From positions 62,001-126,000 of the forward strand of contig NZ_JAJCVI010000004.1 in assembly GCF_020567525.1 (NCBI RefSeq): DNA of 64,000 nt, written 5' to 3'. The DNA comes from Halorubellus salinus. GTDB lineage: Archaea > Halobacteriota > Halobacteria > Halobacteriales > Natrialbaceae. Positions 34,448 through 42,539 of the stretch are shown piece after piece; position 1 is the first letter of the stretch; each line of letters starts with the position of its first letter. Under the pieces are notes generated by a model that was given only the letters and a program-made list of their open reading frames with translations, had not been told where the DNA came from and did no database searches. A program made the translations under genes and the position numbers.

Positions 34448-34470
34448 GAGTATGATTCTTACGGTGTCGC

Positions 34471-35556
34471 ATGGACCGGGGGGTAGTGGAACGCCGGCCG
34501 TGCCTACCGATACTGGCGCTCGGCGTCGCCTACCTCCTCTTCGCGGTCGTTCACGTCACGCGGACCCCGACGGATCTCTTCGCGTCCGCGGTCGAATCGT
34601 CGCTGCTCGGTGCGTTCGCCGTCGCCATCTGTTACGGGAGCCGACGGGTCGCTCGACTCGATCTCGACGTCAGGGAAGGCGTCGAGGCGCTCGCGGTGGT
34701 CGTCGCGGCGGCGCTCGTCGGCGTCGTCGTCGCCGCGACGCTCGTCGCGATGCAGCAGGTCGAGGGCGTCGACCTACAGAACGTCCCGGTACTGGTCGTG
34801 ACCGGGTCGGCGGCGACCGGCACGCTCGGCGTCGCCGCGGCCGAGTACCGCGAACGGCTGCGCGCCGAGCGGAGCGAGCTCCGCGACCAGACCGTCACGG
34901 TCGCCCGCCTCCACCGGCGTGTCACCGTCCTGAACCGCGTCCTCCGGCACAACCTCCGGAACGAGATAACCGTCATCAGCGGGTACACCGAGCTCCTCTG
35001 CGACGCCGAGGCCGACGTGGCGAAGCGCGAGCTCGTCGAGACCATCGACGAGCACACCCGGAACGTCGACCGGCTGAGCCGACAGGCCAGGCGCCTGCAC
35101 CGCGTCTGGGAGACGGACGAGACCCTCCCGGTCGACCTCGCGGACGTCGTCCGCGAGAGCGTGCACGACGTCGCCGCCGCCCACGAGAGCGCCGCCGTTG
35201 CCGTGGACGTCCCCGAGTCGGCCGTCGCGGCCGTCCACCCGCACTTCCGGTTCGGCGTGCAGGAGGCGATCGAGAATGCTATCATGCACAACGACCCCGG
35301 GACGGACGTCGCGGTCACCGTCGAACGCACGCCGGACGCGGTCGTCGTCGAGGTCGTCGACGACGGCTGTGGCATCCCGGAGGATGAACTCGTGGCGATT
35401 CGTGAGGGCTCTGAGGACGCGCTCACGCACTGCTCTGGCCTCGGCCTGTGGCTGCAGTACTGGACGGTCGTGCTCTCGGACGGGTCGCTCGCCTTCCGCG
35501 AGAACGACCCGTCCGGGACCGTCGTGGAGATGCAGGTTCCGCCAGCGTCAGCGTAG
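34471..35556 (+). CDS. Sensor histidine kinase, four-TM input domain
   Basis: The 361-residue kinase has four hydrophobic helices in residues about 12-125, then a short coiled stretch (YRERLRAERSELRDQTVTVARLHRRV) and a HisKA box RHNLRNEITVISGYTELL with His near 160. The ATPase core shows an N-box EAIENAIMHN (about 267-276), a G1 box DDGCGIPEDE and a G2 box GLGLWLQYW. It lacks a PAS domain, so sensing is by the membrane part. No regulator is adjacent. Confidence 0.92.
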   Translation: MDRGVVERRPCLPILALGVAYLLFAVVHVTRTPTDLFASAVESSLLGAFAVAICYGSRRVARLDLDVREGVEALAVVVAAALVGVVVAATLVAMQQVEGVDLQNVPVLVVTGSAATGTLGVAAAEYRERLRAERSELRDQTVTVARLHRRVTVLNRVLRHNLRNEITVISGYTELLCDAEADVAKRELVETIDEHTRNVDRLSRQARRLHRVWETDETLPVDLADVVRESVHDVAAAHESAAVAVDVPESAVAAVHPHFRFGVQEAIENAIMHNDPGTDVAVTVERTPDAVVVEVVDDGCGIPEDELVAIREGSEDALTHCSGLGLWLQYWTVVLSDGSLAFRENDPSGTVVEMQVPPASA

Positions 35557-35631
35557 TCGACGGCACCGCCGACGCGCGAGCGCGGCGACGCGAACCGCCG
35601 CCTACTTGCCGCCCGCTCGCCTCCGTCGGGT

Positions 35632-36753
35632 ATGGACGAGTCTCTCATCGAGCAGGACGACATGTCGCTCGCGCGGAAGTCGGTACTCCCCGGGACGGGG
35701 TTCTTCGTGCCGGACGAGGTCGACGAGGAGCGCCGGGAGCGCGAGGCCGCCGAAGCCCTCGACGGGCAGTCGGTCGCTGTCGTCGCGGACCCGGACGCCG
35801 ACGGACTGGCCTGTGTCGCACTCCTCCGGGAGGCCTACGGCGACGCCGGCCTCGTGCCGGCGGGCCCGCACGACCTCGAGGAGGGCATGGAGCTGGTCGC
35901 GGAGTACGGCGAACCCGGTATCGACGTGTTCGTCTGCGACCTCTGCCCGGACAAGTTCGAGTACGTCGACGAGGAGCTCTCGGCGCTCGTCGAGACCGCC
36001 GCGTCGGTGCGGTGGTTCGACCACCACCAGTGGGACGACGACGTCGCCGCACAGGTTCGCGACGCGGGCGTGGACCTCGTCGTCGGGAACAGCGACGAGG
36101 AGTGCACCGCCGACGTCGCCGTGCGCTCGCTGGACTTCGACTTCGACGAGCAGTACGTCGACCTCGCCGCGGTGACGCGCGACCACGACCTCTGGCTGCG
36201 CGAGGACCCGCGGAGCGACGACCTCGCGGACCTCGCGTACTGGCTCGACCCCGAGGAGTACATCGAGATCGTCCGCGAGGGCGGCGCGGACCTCCCCGCG
36301 GACGCCCAGGAGTTGCTCGCGGAGCGCCGCGTGGAGAAGGAGGCGCTCATCGAGAAGGCCGTGGACCGCGGCGAGATACGCGAGGTGAACGGGTGGACGG
36401 TCGGCGTGACGTACGGCCGGTGCTCGCAGAACGAGGTCGCCGAGGCGTTCCGCGAGCAGGGCGCGGACGCGAGCGTCGTCGTGAAACCCGCGGGGTCCGC
36501 GAGCATCCGCGGCACCGACGCGTTCGAGCGCTGCCACGAGGTCGCCGCGCAGGTCAACGGCGGCGGCCACCCGAAGGCCGCGGGCTGCAAGCCCGACATC
36601 TACGACGACATGCTCGACTACGCGCACCACTGGACGACCCGCGGCGCCACCGCGAAGCAGGTCATCCTCGACGGCTTCCGGTACCTCGAACCCGAGGACG
36701 AGAGCGGAGCGGACGAAGCCGACGAGGACGACGTCGACGCGGACGCCGAGTGA
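35632..36753 (+). CDS. DHH-DHHA1 family phosphoesterase
   Basis: This 373-residue archaeal DHH protein shows AVVADPDADGLACVALL near residues 47-63 and VCDLCPD near 100. The signature WFDHHQW has Asp130-His131-His132. The C-terminal DHHA1 motif QVNGGGHPKAAGCKP lies at about 305-320. Related proteins are RecJ-like exonucleases, GAN or oligoribonucleases. The single-chain archaeal form could act at the replisome or on small nucleotides; I cannot distinguish. A very acidic tail follows. The gene ends before a strong bidirectional hairpin. Confidence 0.9.
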   Translation: MDESLIEQDDMSLARKSVLPGTGFFVPDEVDEERREREAAEALDGQSVAVVADPDADGLACVALLREAYGDAGLVPAGPHDLEEGMELVAEYGEPGIDVFVCDLCPDKFEYVDEELSALVETAASVRWFDHHQWDDDVAAQVRDAGVDLVVGNSDEECTADVAVRSLDFDFDEQYVDLAAVTRDHDLWLREDPRSDDLADLAYWLDPEEYIEIVREGGADLPADAQELLAERRVEKEALIEKAVDRGEIREVNGWTVGVTYGRCSQNEVAEAFREQGADASVVVKPAGSASIRGTDAFERCHEVAAQVNGGGHPKAAGCKPDIYDDMLDYAHHWTTRGATAKQVILDGFRYLEPEDESGADEADEDDVDADAE

Positions 36754-36758
36754 CGCGG

Positions 36759-36781
36759 AGGTTTACGTCTCGCGTAAACCT
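36759..36781. terminator. Bidirectional hairpin terminator
   Basis: A perfect 9-bp stem, AGGTTTACG (36759-36767) with CGTAAACCT (36773-36781), has a 5-nt loop. It lies exactly between the stops of the convergent DHH gene (36753) and the M23-like gene (36793). Confidence 0.75.
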
Positions 36782-36792
36782 AGCGCTGTATT

Positions 36793-37698
36793 TCACTCGG
36801 TGACGGGGTCGAACTCGACCGCGACGTGCTCGCCGACCTCGAACGCGAGGTCGTGCCCGACGAGCTTCACCGCGTAGTCGCCACGCTGCCCGCAGAACAG
36901 CGAGATGCCGTGGACGGGCTCGGCGTTCGCGCGCACGCTGACGGGCCGCCACGCGACGTCGTTCGCGCTCCCGGGGCTCGCGACGGCGTCGCCGACGTGC
37001 TCGCCGAGCAACTCGACGCGTCCCGTCGCGTCGGAATGGACGCCGCCGGCGTCGTAGTGCTGGAAGCCGCCGTCGAGCGCGACCGTCTCGCCGTCGACGT
37101 CGGCGGCGAGCCCGTAGAACGCGCCGGCGTCGTCGTCGCCGCCGCTCGGGTTCGGGAGTTCGGGGGCGTCCAGGAGCGCGTACGTCTCGTTCGCGCCGAC
37201 GACGGTCCCGGTGCCGTCCCAGTCGAGCGGAACCGGGTCGACGCCGACGTCGAGGGGGAGCGATCCGCCAGCGCGGAGGTGGTTCTGGTCGTGCCGGCGG
37301 AACCCGACGTGGAGGTGGTTCGGGACCCAGCGCGCGAAGAACCCCGCGCGGACGAGGTCGCCGAGGTCCTCGCCGCGCTCGACGCGGTCGCCGACCGCGA
37401 CCGAGGGGTCGACGTGCATGATGCGAGCGACGACGTCGCCGCAGTCGACGACGACGAGATGGTCCTCCGCGGGCGCGTACGGCTTCGGCGGCGCGCGCAC
37501 GGTCTCGGTCGCGACGACGTCGCCGGTGACAGGGCTCGGTGCGGTGCCGTCGAGCGGGTACAGGTCGACGGCGCACCCGTGGTCGTGCGCGGCGTACGGC
37601 GAGTTGTACAGCGTGTACCGCCGGTAGCGTTCGAGCGCCCCCTGCGGGAGGGAGACGACGCCGTCCTCGTCGACCGACACCGCGGCTTCGACGGTCAT
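36793..37698 (-). CDS. Peptidase M23-like (LytM-fold) protein
   Basis: This 301-residue protein has a LytM/M23-type barrel in its first half. HDHGCAVDLYPLDG supplies His and Asp, VTGDVVATETVR and HLVVVDCGDVVARIMHVD form the strands, and VPNHLHVGFRR gives the H-x-H pair near residue 145. Archaea lack murein, so the role may be peptidase on another substrate or a non-catalytic barrel. There is no signal peptide, so it is cytoplasmic. The C-terminal half is beta-rich and unrecognised. The open frame continues upstream for hundreds of codons, but the ATG at 37696-37698 is the real start. Confidence 0.72.
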   Translation of the reverse strand: MTVEAAVSVDEDGVVSLPQGALERYRRYTLYNSPYAAHDHGCAVDLYPLDGTAPSPVTGDVVATETVRAPPKPYAPAEDHLVVVDCGDVVARIMHVDPSVAVGDRVERGEDLGDLVRAGFFARWVPNHLHVGFRRHDQNHLRAGGSLPLDVGVDPVPLDWDGTGTVVGANETYALLDAPELPNPSGGDDDAGAFYGLAADVDGETVALDGGFQHYDAGGVHSDATGRVELLGEHVGDAVASPGSANDVAWRPVSVRANAEPVHGISLFCGQRGDYAVKLVGHDLAFEVGEHVAVEFDPVTE

Positions 37699-37755
37699 GC
37701 TCGGTCGCGGGTTAGTGGCGACGTGCCTAAACCGGCGCGGTCCGACCGCTGTCGT

Positions 37756-38475
37756 ATGGAACCGATTCCGTCGACGCTCGTCGTCCGCGGCCGGCTCGCC
37801 GACGCGCTCGCGGACGGCGCGGCGACCGCCCAGCTCCGCGACCGCGTCGCAGAGACCGGCCAGCCGGTGGTCCGCGTGTGGGCGCCGGCGCGCATCGTCG
37901 CGTTCGGCCGTCGGGACACCCGGAGCGACGGGTACGACGCCGCCGCGGCCGCGGCGCGCGAGCACGGGTTCGAGCCCGTCGAGCGGAGCGTCGGCGGTCG
38001 CGCGGTCGCGTACGACGGCGAGACGACGCTCGCGTTCGCCCGGGTCACGCCCGTCGACGGCGTCCGCGGCGGCCTCGACGAGCGCTACGACGCCCTCACG
38101 CGCGACGTCCGCGGCGCGCTCGCGGCCCTCGGCGTCGACGCCGTCGATGGCGAACCCGCGGAGTCGTTCTGTCCCGGCCAGCACTCGCTGCGGACGCCCA
38201 ACGGTGGGAAGCTCGCCGGCCTCGCCCAGCGCGTCACCCAGGGCGCCGCCATCACGAGCGGCGTGCTCACCGTCGCGAACCACGACGAACTCGCCGCCGT
38301 CCTCGAAGACGTCTACCGGGCGCTCGACGTGCCCTTCGACCCCGCGTCCGTCGGCAGCGTCGCGCGAGCGGGTGGCCCAAGCGACCCGGACGTCGTCCGA
38401 GAGGACCTCGAGGACGCGCTCGTCGGCGACCGCGAGCGCGAGGTCGTGGACGTGACGGCGGTCGTCGACGCGTAG
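37756..38475 (+). CDS. Lipoate-protein ligase A family protein
   Basis: The 239-residue protein belongs to the biotin/lipoate A/B ligase fold. VVRVWAPARIVAFGRRD near residues 38-54 and SVGGRAVAYDGETTLAF form the binding pocket. The catalytic-lysine region is RTPNGGKLAGLAQRVTQGAAITSGVL. Haloarchaea use lipoate in 2-oxoacid dehydrogenase complexes and the glycine cleavage system. It might transfer lipoyl or octanoyl groups, or a related acyl group. It is divergent from the M23-like gene. Confidence 0.85.
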   Translation: MEPIPSTLVVRGRLADALADGAATAQLRDRVAETGQPVVRVWAPARIVAFGRRDTRSDGYDAAAAAAREHGFEPVERSVGGRAVAYDGETTLAFARVTPVDGVRGGLDERYDALTRDVRGALAALGVDAVDGEPAESFCPGQHSLRTPNGGKLAGLAQRVTQGAAITSGVLTVANHDELAAVLEDVYRALDVPFDPASVGSVARAGGPSDPDVVREDLEDALVGDREREVVDVTAVVDA

Positions 38476-38544
38476 GCGTCGCCGACGACGCGTCGGCGCT
38501 CGCGGACCGGAGGGTTCAGGGCGCTCGCCGGTGACGCGTCGCGT

Positions 38545-39918
38545 ATGCTCTTCCGGAACGCGACGCTCGCGGACGGCGAGACGGTGGACGTCCGCGTCGA
38601 GGACGGCACGATAACGGCGGTCGGGGACCTGGGCGCGTCGACTGCTGCCGACGAGACGGCCGTGGACGCGTCGGGCAAGCACCTGCTCCCGGGCGCCATC
38701 GACGCGCACGTGCACTTCCGACAGCCGGGGTACGGCCACAAGGAGACGTGGGAGACCGGGTCGCGGTCGGCGGTCGCCGGGGGCGTCACGACCGTCGTCG
38801 ACCAGCCGAACACGAGCCCACCCACCACGACAGGCGAGGCGTTCGACGAGAAGGCCGCGTTCGCCGACGCCAGCCACGTCGACTGGGGTATCAACGGTGG
38901 CGTGACCGCGGACTGGGACCCCGAGAGCCTCCTCGACCGGGCCGTGTTCGCGCTCGGCGAGGTGTTCCTCGCGGACTCCACGGGCAACATGGGTATCGAC
39001 GCCGAGCTGTTCGCGGACGCGGTCGCGAAGGCCGGGGACGCGGACGTCACGGTGACGGTGCACGCGGAGGACGCGACGCTGTTCGACGAGGCCGCGCTCG
39101 ACGACGCCGGCGACGGCGTGGGGCGGGACGCGAACGCGGACGCCTGGAGCGCGTACCGGACCGCCGACGCCGAGGCTGCGGCGGTCGAGCGCGCGTGCGA
39201 CGTCGCCGCGGACGCCGACGCCGCGCTCCACATCGCGCACACCTCGACGCCCGAGGGCGTCGACGCCGCGAGCGACGCCGGTGCGACCTGCGAGGTCTCC
39301 CCGCACCATCTCCTGCTCTCCAGGGCGGACCTCACCGGCGACGACGCCCCCGACCGACCCGAGGACCGCCAGCCCGGCGACCCGCTCGGGACGTACGGTC
39401 GCATGAACCCGCCGCTGCGGAGCGAGGCGCGTCGCGAGGACGTCTACGAGCGCGTCGCCGACGGCACCGTCGACGTCGTCGCGACCGACCACGCACCTCA
39501 CACCGTCGACGAGAAGGAAGCGACGCTCACGGACGCCCCGAGTGGCGTCCCCGGCGTCGAGACGATGCTCCCGCTCCTCCTCGAGGAAGCCCGCGCCGGC
39601 CGCCTCGACCTGGAGCGCGTCCGCGACCTCGTCGCGACGAACCCCGCCGACGTCTTCGACCTCCCCACCAAGGGCGCCGTCGCCGAAGGGATGGACGCCG
39701 ACCTCGTCCTCGTCGACCTCGACGACCCCACCACCATCGACGGCGACGCCCTGCACTCGAAGTGCGGGTGGACGCCGTTCGAGGGCTGGCAGGGCGTGTT
39801 CCCCGAGCGCGTCTACCTCCGCGGCGACCTGGCGTACGACGCGGGCCGCGACACCGGCGGCCCCGACGCCGACGACGCCTTCCCGGCGGGCGCTATCGGC
39901 GAGAACGTCAGAGAATAA
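38545..39918 (+). CDS. pyrC: Dihydroorotase
   Basis: This 457-residue class I dihydroorotase catalyses the third step of pyrimidine synthesis. Metal ligands His55 and His57 lie in IDAHVHFRQPG. DQPNTSPPT and VHAED/HIAHTS (two more His) follow. The catalytic Asp is in VVATDHAPHT. The archaeal blocks GRMNPPLR and PSGVPGVETMLP are present. Length matches archaeal PyrC. It is 70 bp downstream of the lipoate-ligase-like gene on the same strand and has its own likely start context. Confidence 0.96.
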   Translation: MLFRNATLADGETVDVRVEDGTITAVGDLGASTAADETAVDASGKHLLPGAIDAHVHFRQPGYGHKETWETGSRSAVAGGVTTVVDQPNTSPPTTTGEAFDEKAAFADASHVDWGINGGVTADWDPESLLDRAVFALGEVFLADSTGNMGIDAELFADAVAKAGDADVTVTVHAEDATLFDEAALDDAGDGVGRDANADAWSAYRTADAEAAAVERACDVAADADAALHIAHTSTPEGVDAASDAGATCEVSPHHLLLSRADLTGDDAPDRPEDRQPGDPLGTYGRMNPPLRSEARREDVYERVADGTVDVVATDHAPHTVDEKEATLTDAPSGVPGVETMLPLLLEEARAGRLDLERVRDLVATNPADVFDLPTKGAVAEGMDADLVLVDLDDPTTIDGDALHSKCGWTPFEGWQGVFPERVYLRGDLAYDAGRDTGGPDADDAFPAGAIGENVRE

Positions 39919-39936
39919 GCCGCGACGCGACCGCGC

Positions 39937-40317
39937 TCAGACGCCGAGCGCGACGAACTCCACGACGCCTGTCGCGAGCATCGCGCCACCGCCGAACCCG
40001 CCGACGCGCGCCATCGCACGCCGCGAGTCCGCCTCCGTCCAGTCCGTGTTCGTATCCAGGTGCTCCTGCATGTTCTCGAAGCCACGCCCAGCCATCGCCG
40101 ACCCCGACCACCCCAGGAGTCCGAGGCCGAACGCGAGCGTGCCGAGCGCGAACGCGAACTGGGCGGCGCCGACGACCGCCCACCCGCCGGCGACGACGAG
40201 CGCAGCGAGCAACGCCGCGCCGACGACCGCGCCAACCGCGACCGCACCACCGACGAGCTTCGCGCGCGGCCACGCGTACGCTCGAACGCGCTCGCCCACC
40301 GTCGCCTCCGCGTCCAT
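39937..40317 (-). CDS. Small membrane protein at the end of the peptide-importer cluster
   Basis: This 126-residue protein has three hydrophobic helices: LVGGAVAVGAVVGAALLAALVVAGGW, FAFALGTLAFGLGLLGW, and VGGFGGGAMLATGVVEFVAL. A conserved-looking loop FENMQEHLDTNTDWTEADSR lies between them. No function is known. It follows the DppC-like permease by five bases on the same strand, so it is probably cotranscribed; whether it belongs to the transporter is unclear. Confidence 0.68.
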   Translation of the reverse strand: MDAEATVGERVRAYAWPRAKLVGGAVAVGAVVGAALLAALVVAGGWAVVGAAQFAFALGTLAFGLGLLGWSGSAMAGRGFENMQEHLDTNTDWTEADSRRAMARVGGFGGGAMLATGVVEFVALGV

Positions 40318-40322
40318 CGCGA

Positions 40323-41270
40323 TCAGTCGACCGCGTCCTGCATCCGCGGGTCCAGAGCGTCACGCATCCCGTCACCGAGCAGGTTGAACCCGAGCACCGT
40401 CAGGGCGAGGAAGAGCCCTGGGAAGAACGACATCCACCAGCGCCCGGACTGCAGGCCGAACTCGACGCCGTTCGCGAGCATCTTTCCCCACGACGGCGAC
40501 CCCGGCGGCGCACCGAAGCCCAGGAACGACAGTGCGGCGATGTCGATGATGGCGAGCCCGAAGTTCAGCGTCGACTGGACCGTGATCGGCGCGAGCGTGT
40601 TCGGCATGATGTGCCGGAACAGGATGCGCGGGTCCTTCGCGCCCAGCGCCTCGGTCGCGTCGATGTACTCGTCCTCCAGGACCTTCAGCGCCGCTCCACG
40701 GACGACGCGCGCGAACCGTGGCGTGTACACGAGCGTCAACGCGATCACCGCCTTCCAGAGCCCCGCGCCGAAGATCGCGACGAGCGCGAGCGCGAGCAGG
40801 AGCGACGGGAACGCCAGCAGGACGTCCATCGTCCGCATGATGACGTTGTCCGTCACGTCCCCGTAGTACGCCGCGAGGATACCGAGGGTCACGCCCAGGA
40901 CCGTCGAGATGCCGACCGTGATGGTCCCGAACTTCAGCGCAATCCACGCGCCGTACATCGTCCGCCGGAAGATGTCTCGCGCCGCCTGGTCCGTCCCGAA
41001 CAACAACTCGTTCGCCGCGGCGGGCCCGCCAGCCCACCCGGGCGCCGCCCGGTCCGGGAACGACCCGCCGAGCCGCGAGGACTCGAGCGCGCCGAGGTCG
41101 TAGAACACCCTCGCGTAGACCGCTATCAGCAGCATCGAGAGGATGATGCCGATCCCGATGAGAGCGAGGCGATTCGAGAGCAAGTCGCTGAGGAACGGCG
41201 AACTCAGGATACGCTGGAGGCGACCGCGTTCCTCGCGTTCCGCGCCGACGTCGGTGGTTTCGGTACTCAT
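40323..41270 (-). CDS. Dipeptide/oligopeptide ABC transporter permease (DppC type)
   Basis: This 315-residue permease has an N-terminal helix (LALIGIGIILSMLLIAVYA), a periplasmic-type loop with FGTDQAARDIFRRTMYGA, and five more helices. The EAA loop EALGAKDPRILFRHIMPNTLAP docks on the ATPase. The C-terminal GDGMRDALDPRMQ is the hallmark of the Dpp/Opp permease C subunit. It pairs with the DppB-type subunit, whose stop is one base from its start. Confidence 0.95.
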   Translation of the reverse strand: MSTETTDVGAEREERGRLQRILSSPFLSDLLSNRLALIGIGIILSMLLIAVYARVFYDLGALESSRLGGSFPDRAAPGWAGGPAAANELLFGTDQAARDIFRRTMYGAWIALKFGTITVGISTVLGVTLGILAAYYGDVTDNVIMRTMDVLLAFPSLLLALALVAIFGAGLWKAVIALTLVYTPRFARVVRGAALKVLEDEYIDATEALGAKDPRILFRHIMPNTLAPITVQSTLNFGLAIIDIAALSFLGFGAPPGSPSWGKMLANGVEFGLQSGRWWMSFFPGLFLALTVLGFNLLGDGMRDALDPRMQDAVD

Positions 41271-41271
41271 G

Positions 41272-42315
41272 TTACTGTTGGATTCTGGGGTCGAGGTAGC
41301 TGTACGTGATGTCGACGCCGAGGTTCACGAGCGTGAACAACAGCGCGAACGTCAGGACCGCACCCTGGACGACCGGGTAGTCCGTCGCGTTGATGGCGCT
41401 CACGATGAGCGTCCCGATACCGCCGATACCGAACACGGTCTCGGTGAGGACCGCGCCACCCAGGAGCGTCCCGAACTGGATGCCGACGACCGTGATGACG
41501 GGGATCATCGCGTTCCGGAACCCGTGCTTCATCACCGTTATCTTCGCACCCTGGCCTTTCGCGCGAGCGGTCCGCATGTAGTCCTGCCTGATGACCTCGA
41601 GCATCGACGACCGCATCATCCGCGAGACGAGCGCCATCGAGTACACGCCGATCGTGATCGCGGGCAGGAACAGGTGCGAGACCGCGGACAGCCACGCGAC
41701 CGGTCGACCGAGGAGGAGGGTGTCGATGGTGACCATCCCCGTCAACGGCAACTCCATCCCGAGGAGCGTCCAGGAGTTATCGAGGAAGATCGTCGACCCG
41801 ATGCGGCCCGCGGCCGGGAAGATACCGAGGTAGCCCGAGAAGAACAGGATGAGGAGCGGCCCCGACCAGTAGATGGGCACGGAGATACCGGCGAGTGCGC
41901 CGATACGCGTCGTGTGGTCGAGCAGCGAGTCCTGCTTGATCGCCGAGAGAATCCCGAGCGGGAGGCCGAGTGCCAGCCCGATGAACTGCCCGTAGAGCGC
42001 GAGCTCGATGGTGACGGGGAGGCGAGCGATGAGCACCTGCCGGACCGGGTTCCCCTTCGAGACCTGATACGAGTTCCCGAAGTCGAACTGGACGACGTCG
42101 ACGAGGAATCGTCCGTACTGGACGAGTATCGGGTCGTTCAGCCCGAGGTCCTGGCGGACCTGTCGGACGACCTCCTCGGACGCGCGCTGGCCGGCGATGA
42201 TGCGTGCCGGATCACCACCCGAGAGATGGAGGATGGCGAACACGAACGTCGACACGCCGAACAGCACCGGCACGAGCAACAGCAGTCGCTTCGCGATGAA
42301 TCGCTTCGAGACCAT
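41272..42315 (-). CDS. Dipeptide/oligopeptide ABC transporter permease (DppB type)
   Basis: This 347-residue permease starts with RFIAKRLLLLVPVLFGVSTFVFAILHLSGGDPA, the standard DppB opening, followed by the conserved DLGLNDPILVQYGRFL. The EAA loop is DYMRTARAKGQGAKITVMKHGFRNAMIP and the end is VDITYSYLDPRIQQ. It forms the membrane channel with the DppC-type subunit and lies downstream of the binding-protein gene in the same operon. Confidence 0.96.
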   Translation of the reverse strand: MVSKRFIAKRLLLLVPVLFGVSTFVFAILHLSGGDPARIIAGQRASEEVVRQVRQDLGLNDPILVQYGRFLVDVVQFDFGNSYQVSKGNPVRQVLIARLPVTIELALYGQFIGLALGLPLGILSAIKQDSLLDHTTRIGALAGISVPIYWSGPLLILFFSGYLGIFPAAGRIGSTIFLDNSWTLLGMELPLTGMVTIDTLLLGRPVAWLSAVSHLFLPAITIGVYSMALVSRMMRSSMLEVIRQDYMRTARAKGQGAKITVMKHGFRNAMIPVITVVGIQFGTLLGGAVLTETVFGIGGIGTLIVSAINATDYPVVQGAVLTFALLFTLVNLGVDITYSYLDPRIQQ

Positions 42316-42539
42316 TCCTGTGTTGCTTCGTCACACAGACCCTCTCAATAAAACACTTGCCATCGACACCCGAGAGTCGACGCCGTCATCCGATTCTTCC
42401 AACCGCCATCCACTCCGAAAACACTCCGAGCGTTGACTCGAACGACGCGGGTCCACTCGAACGCCGTCCTCGGACCCGAACGAACCACTGCCGACCGCGA
42501 CAACGACGATAGCGGCCGACGGCCGGTGCGACGACCGGC

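Noticed and set aside
37699-39756. Minus-strand open frame continuing upstream of the M23-like protein to 39756 (987 codons in total)
   Set aside because: Only the last 301 codons from the ATG at 37698 are coding. The rest is antisense to the lipoate-ligase-like and dihydroorotase genes, with Val/Arg-rich shadow composition.
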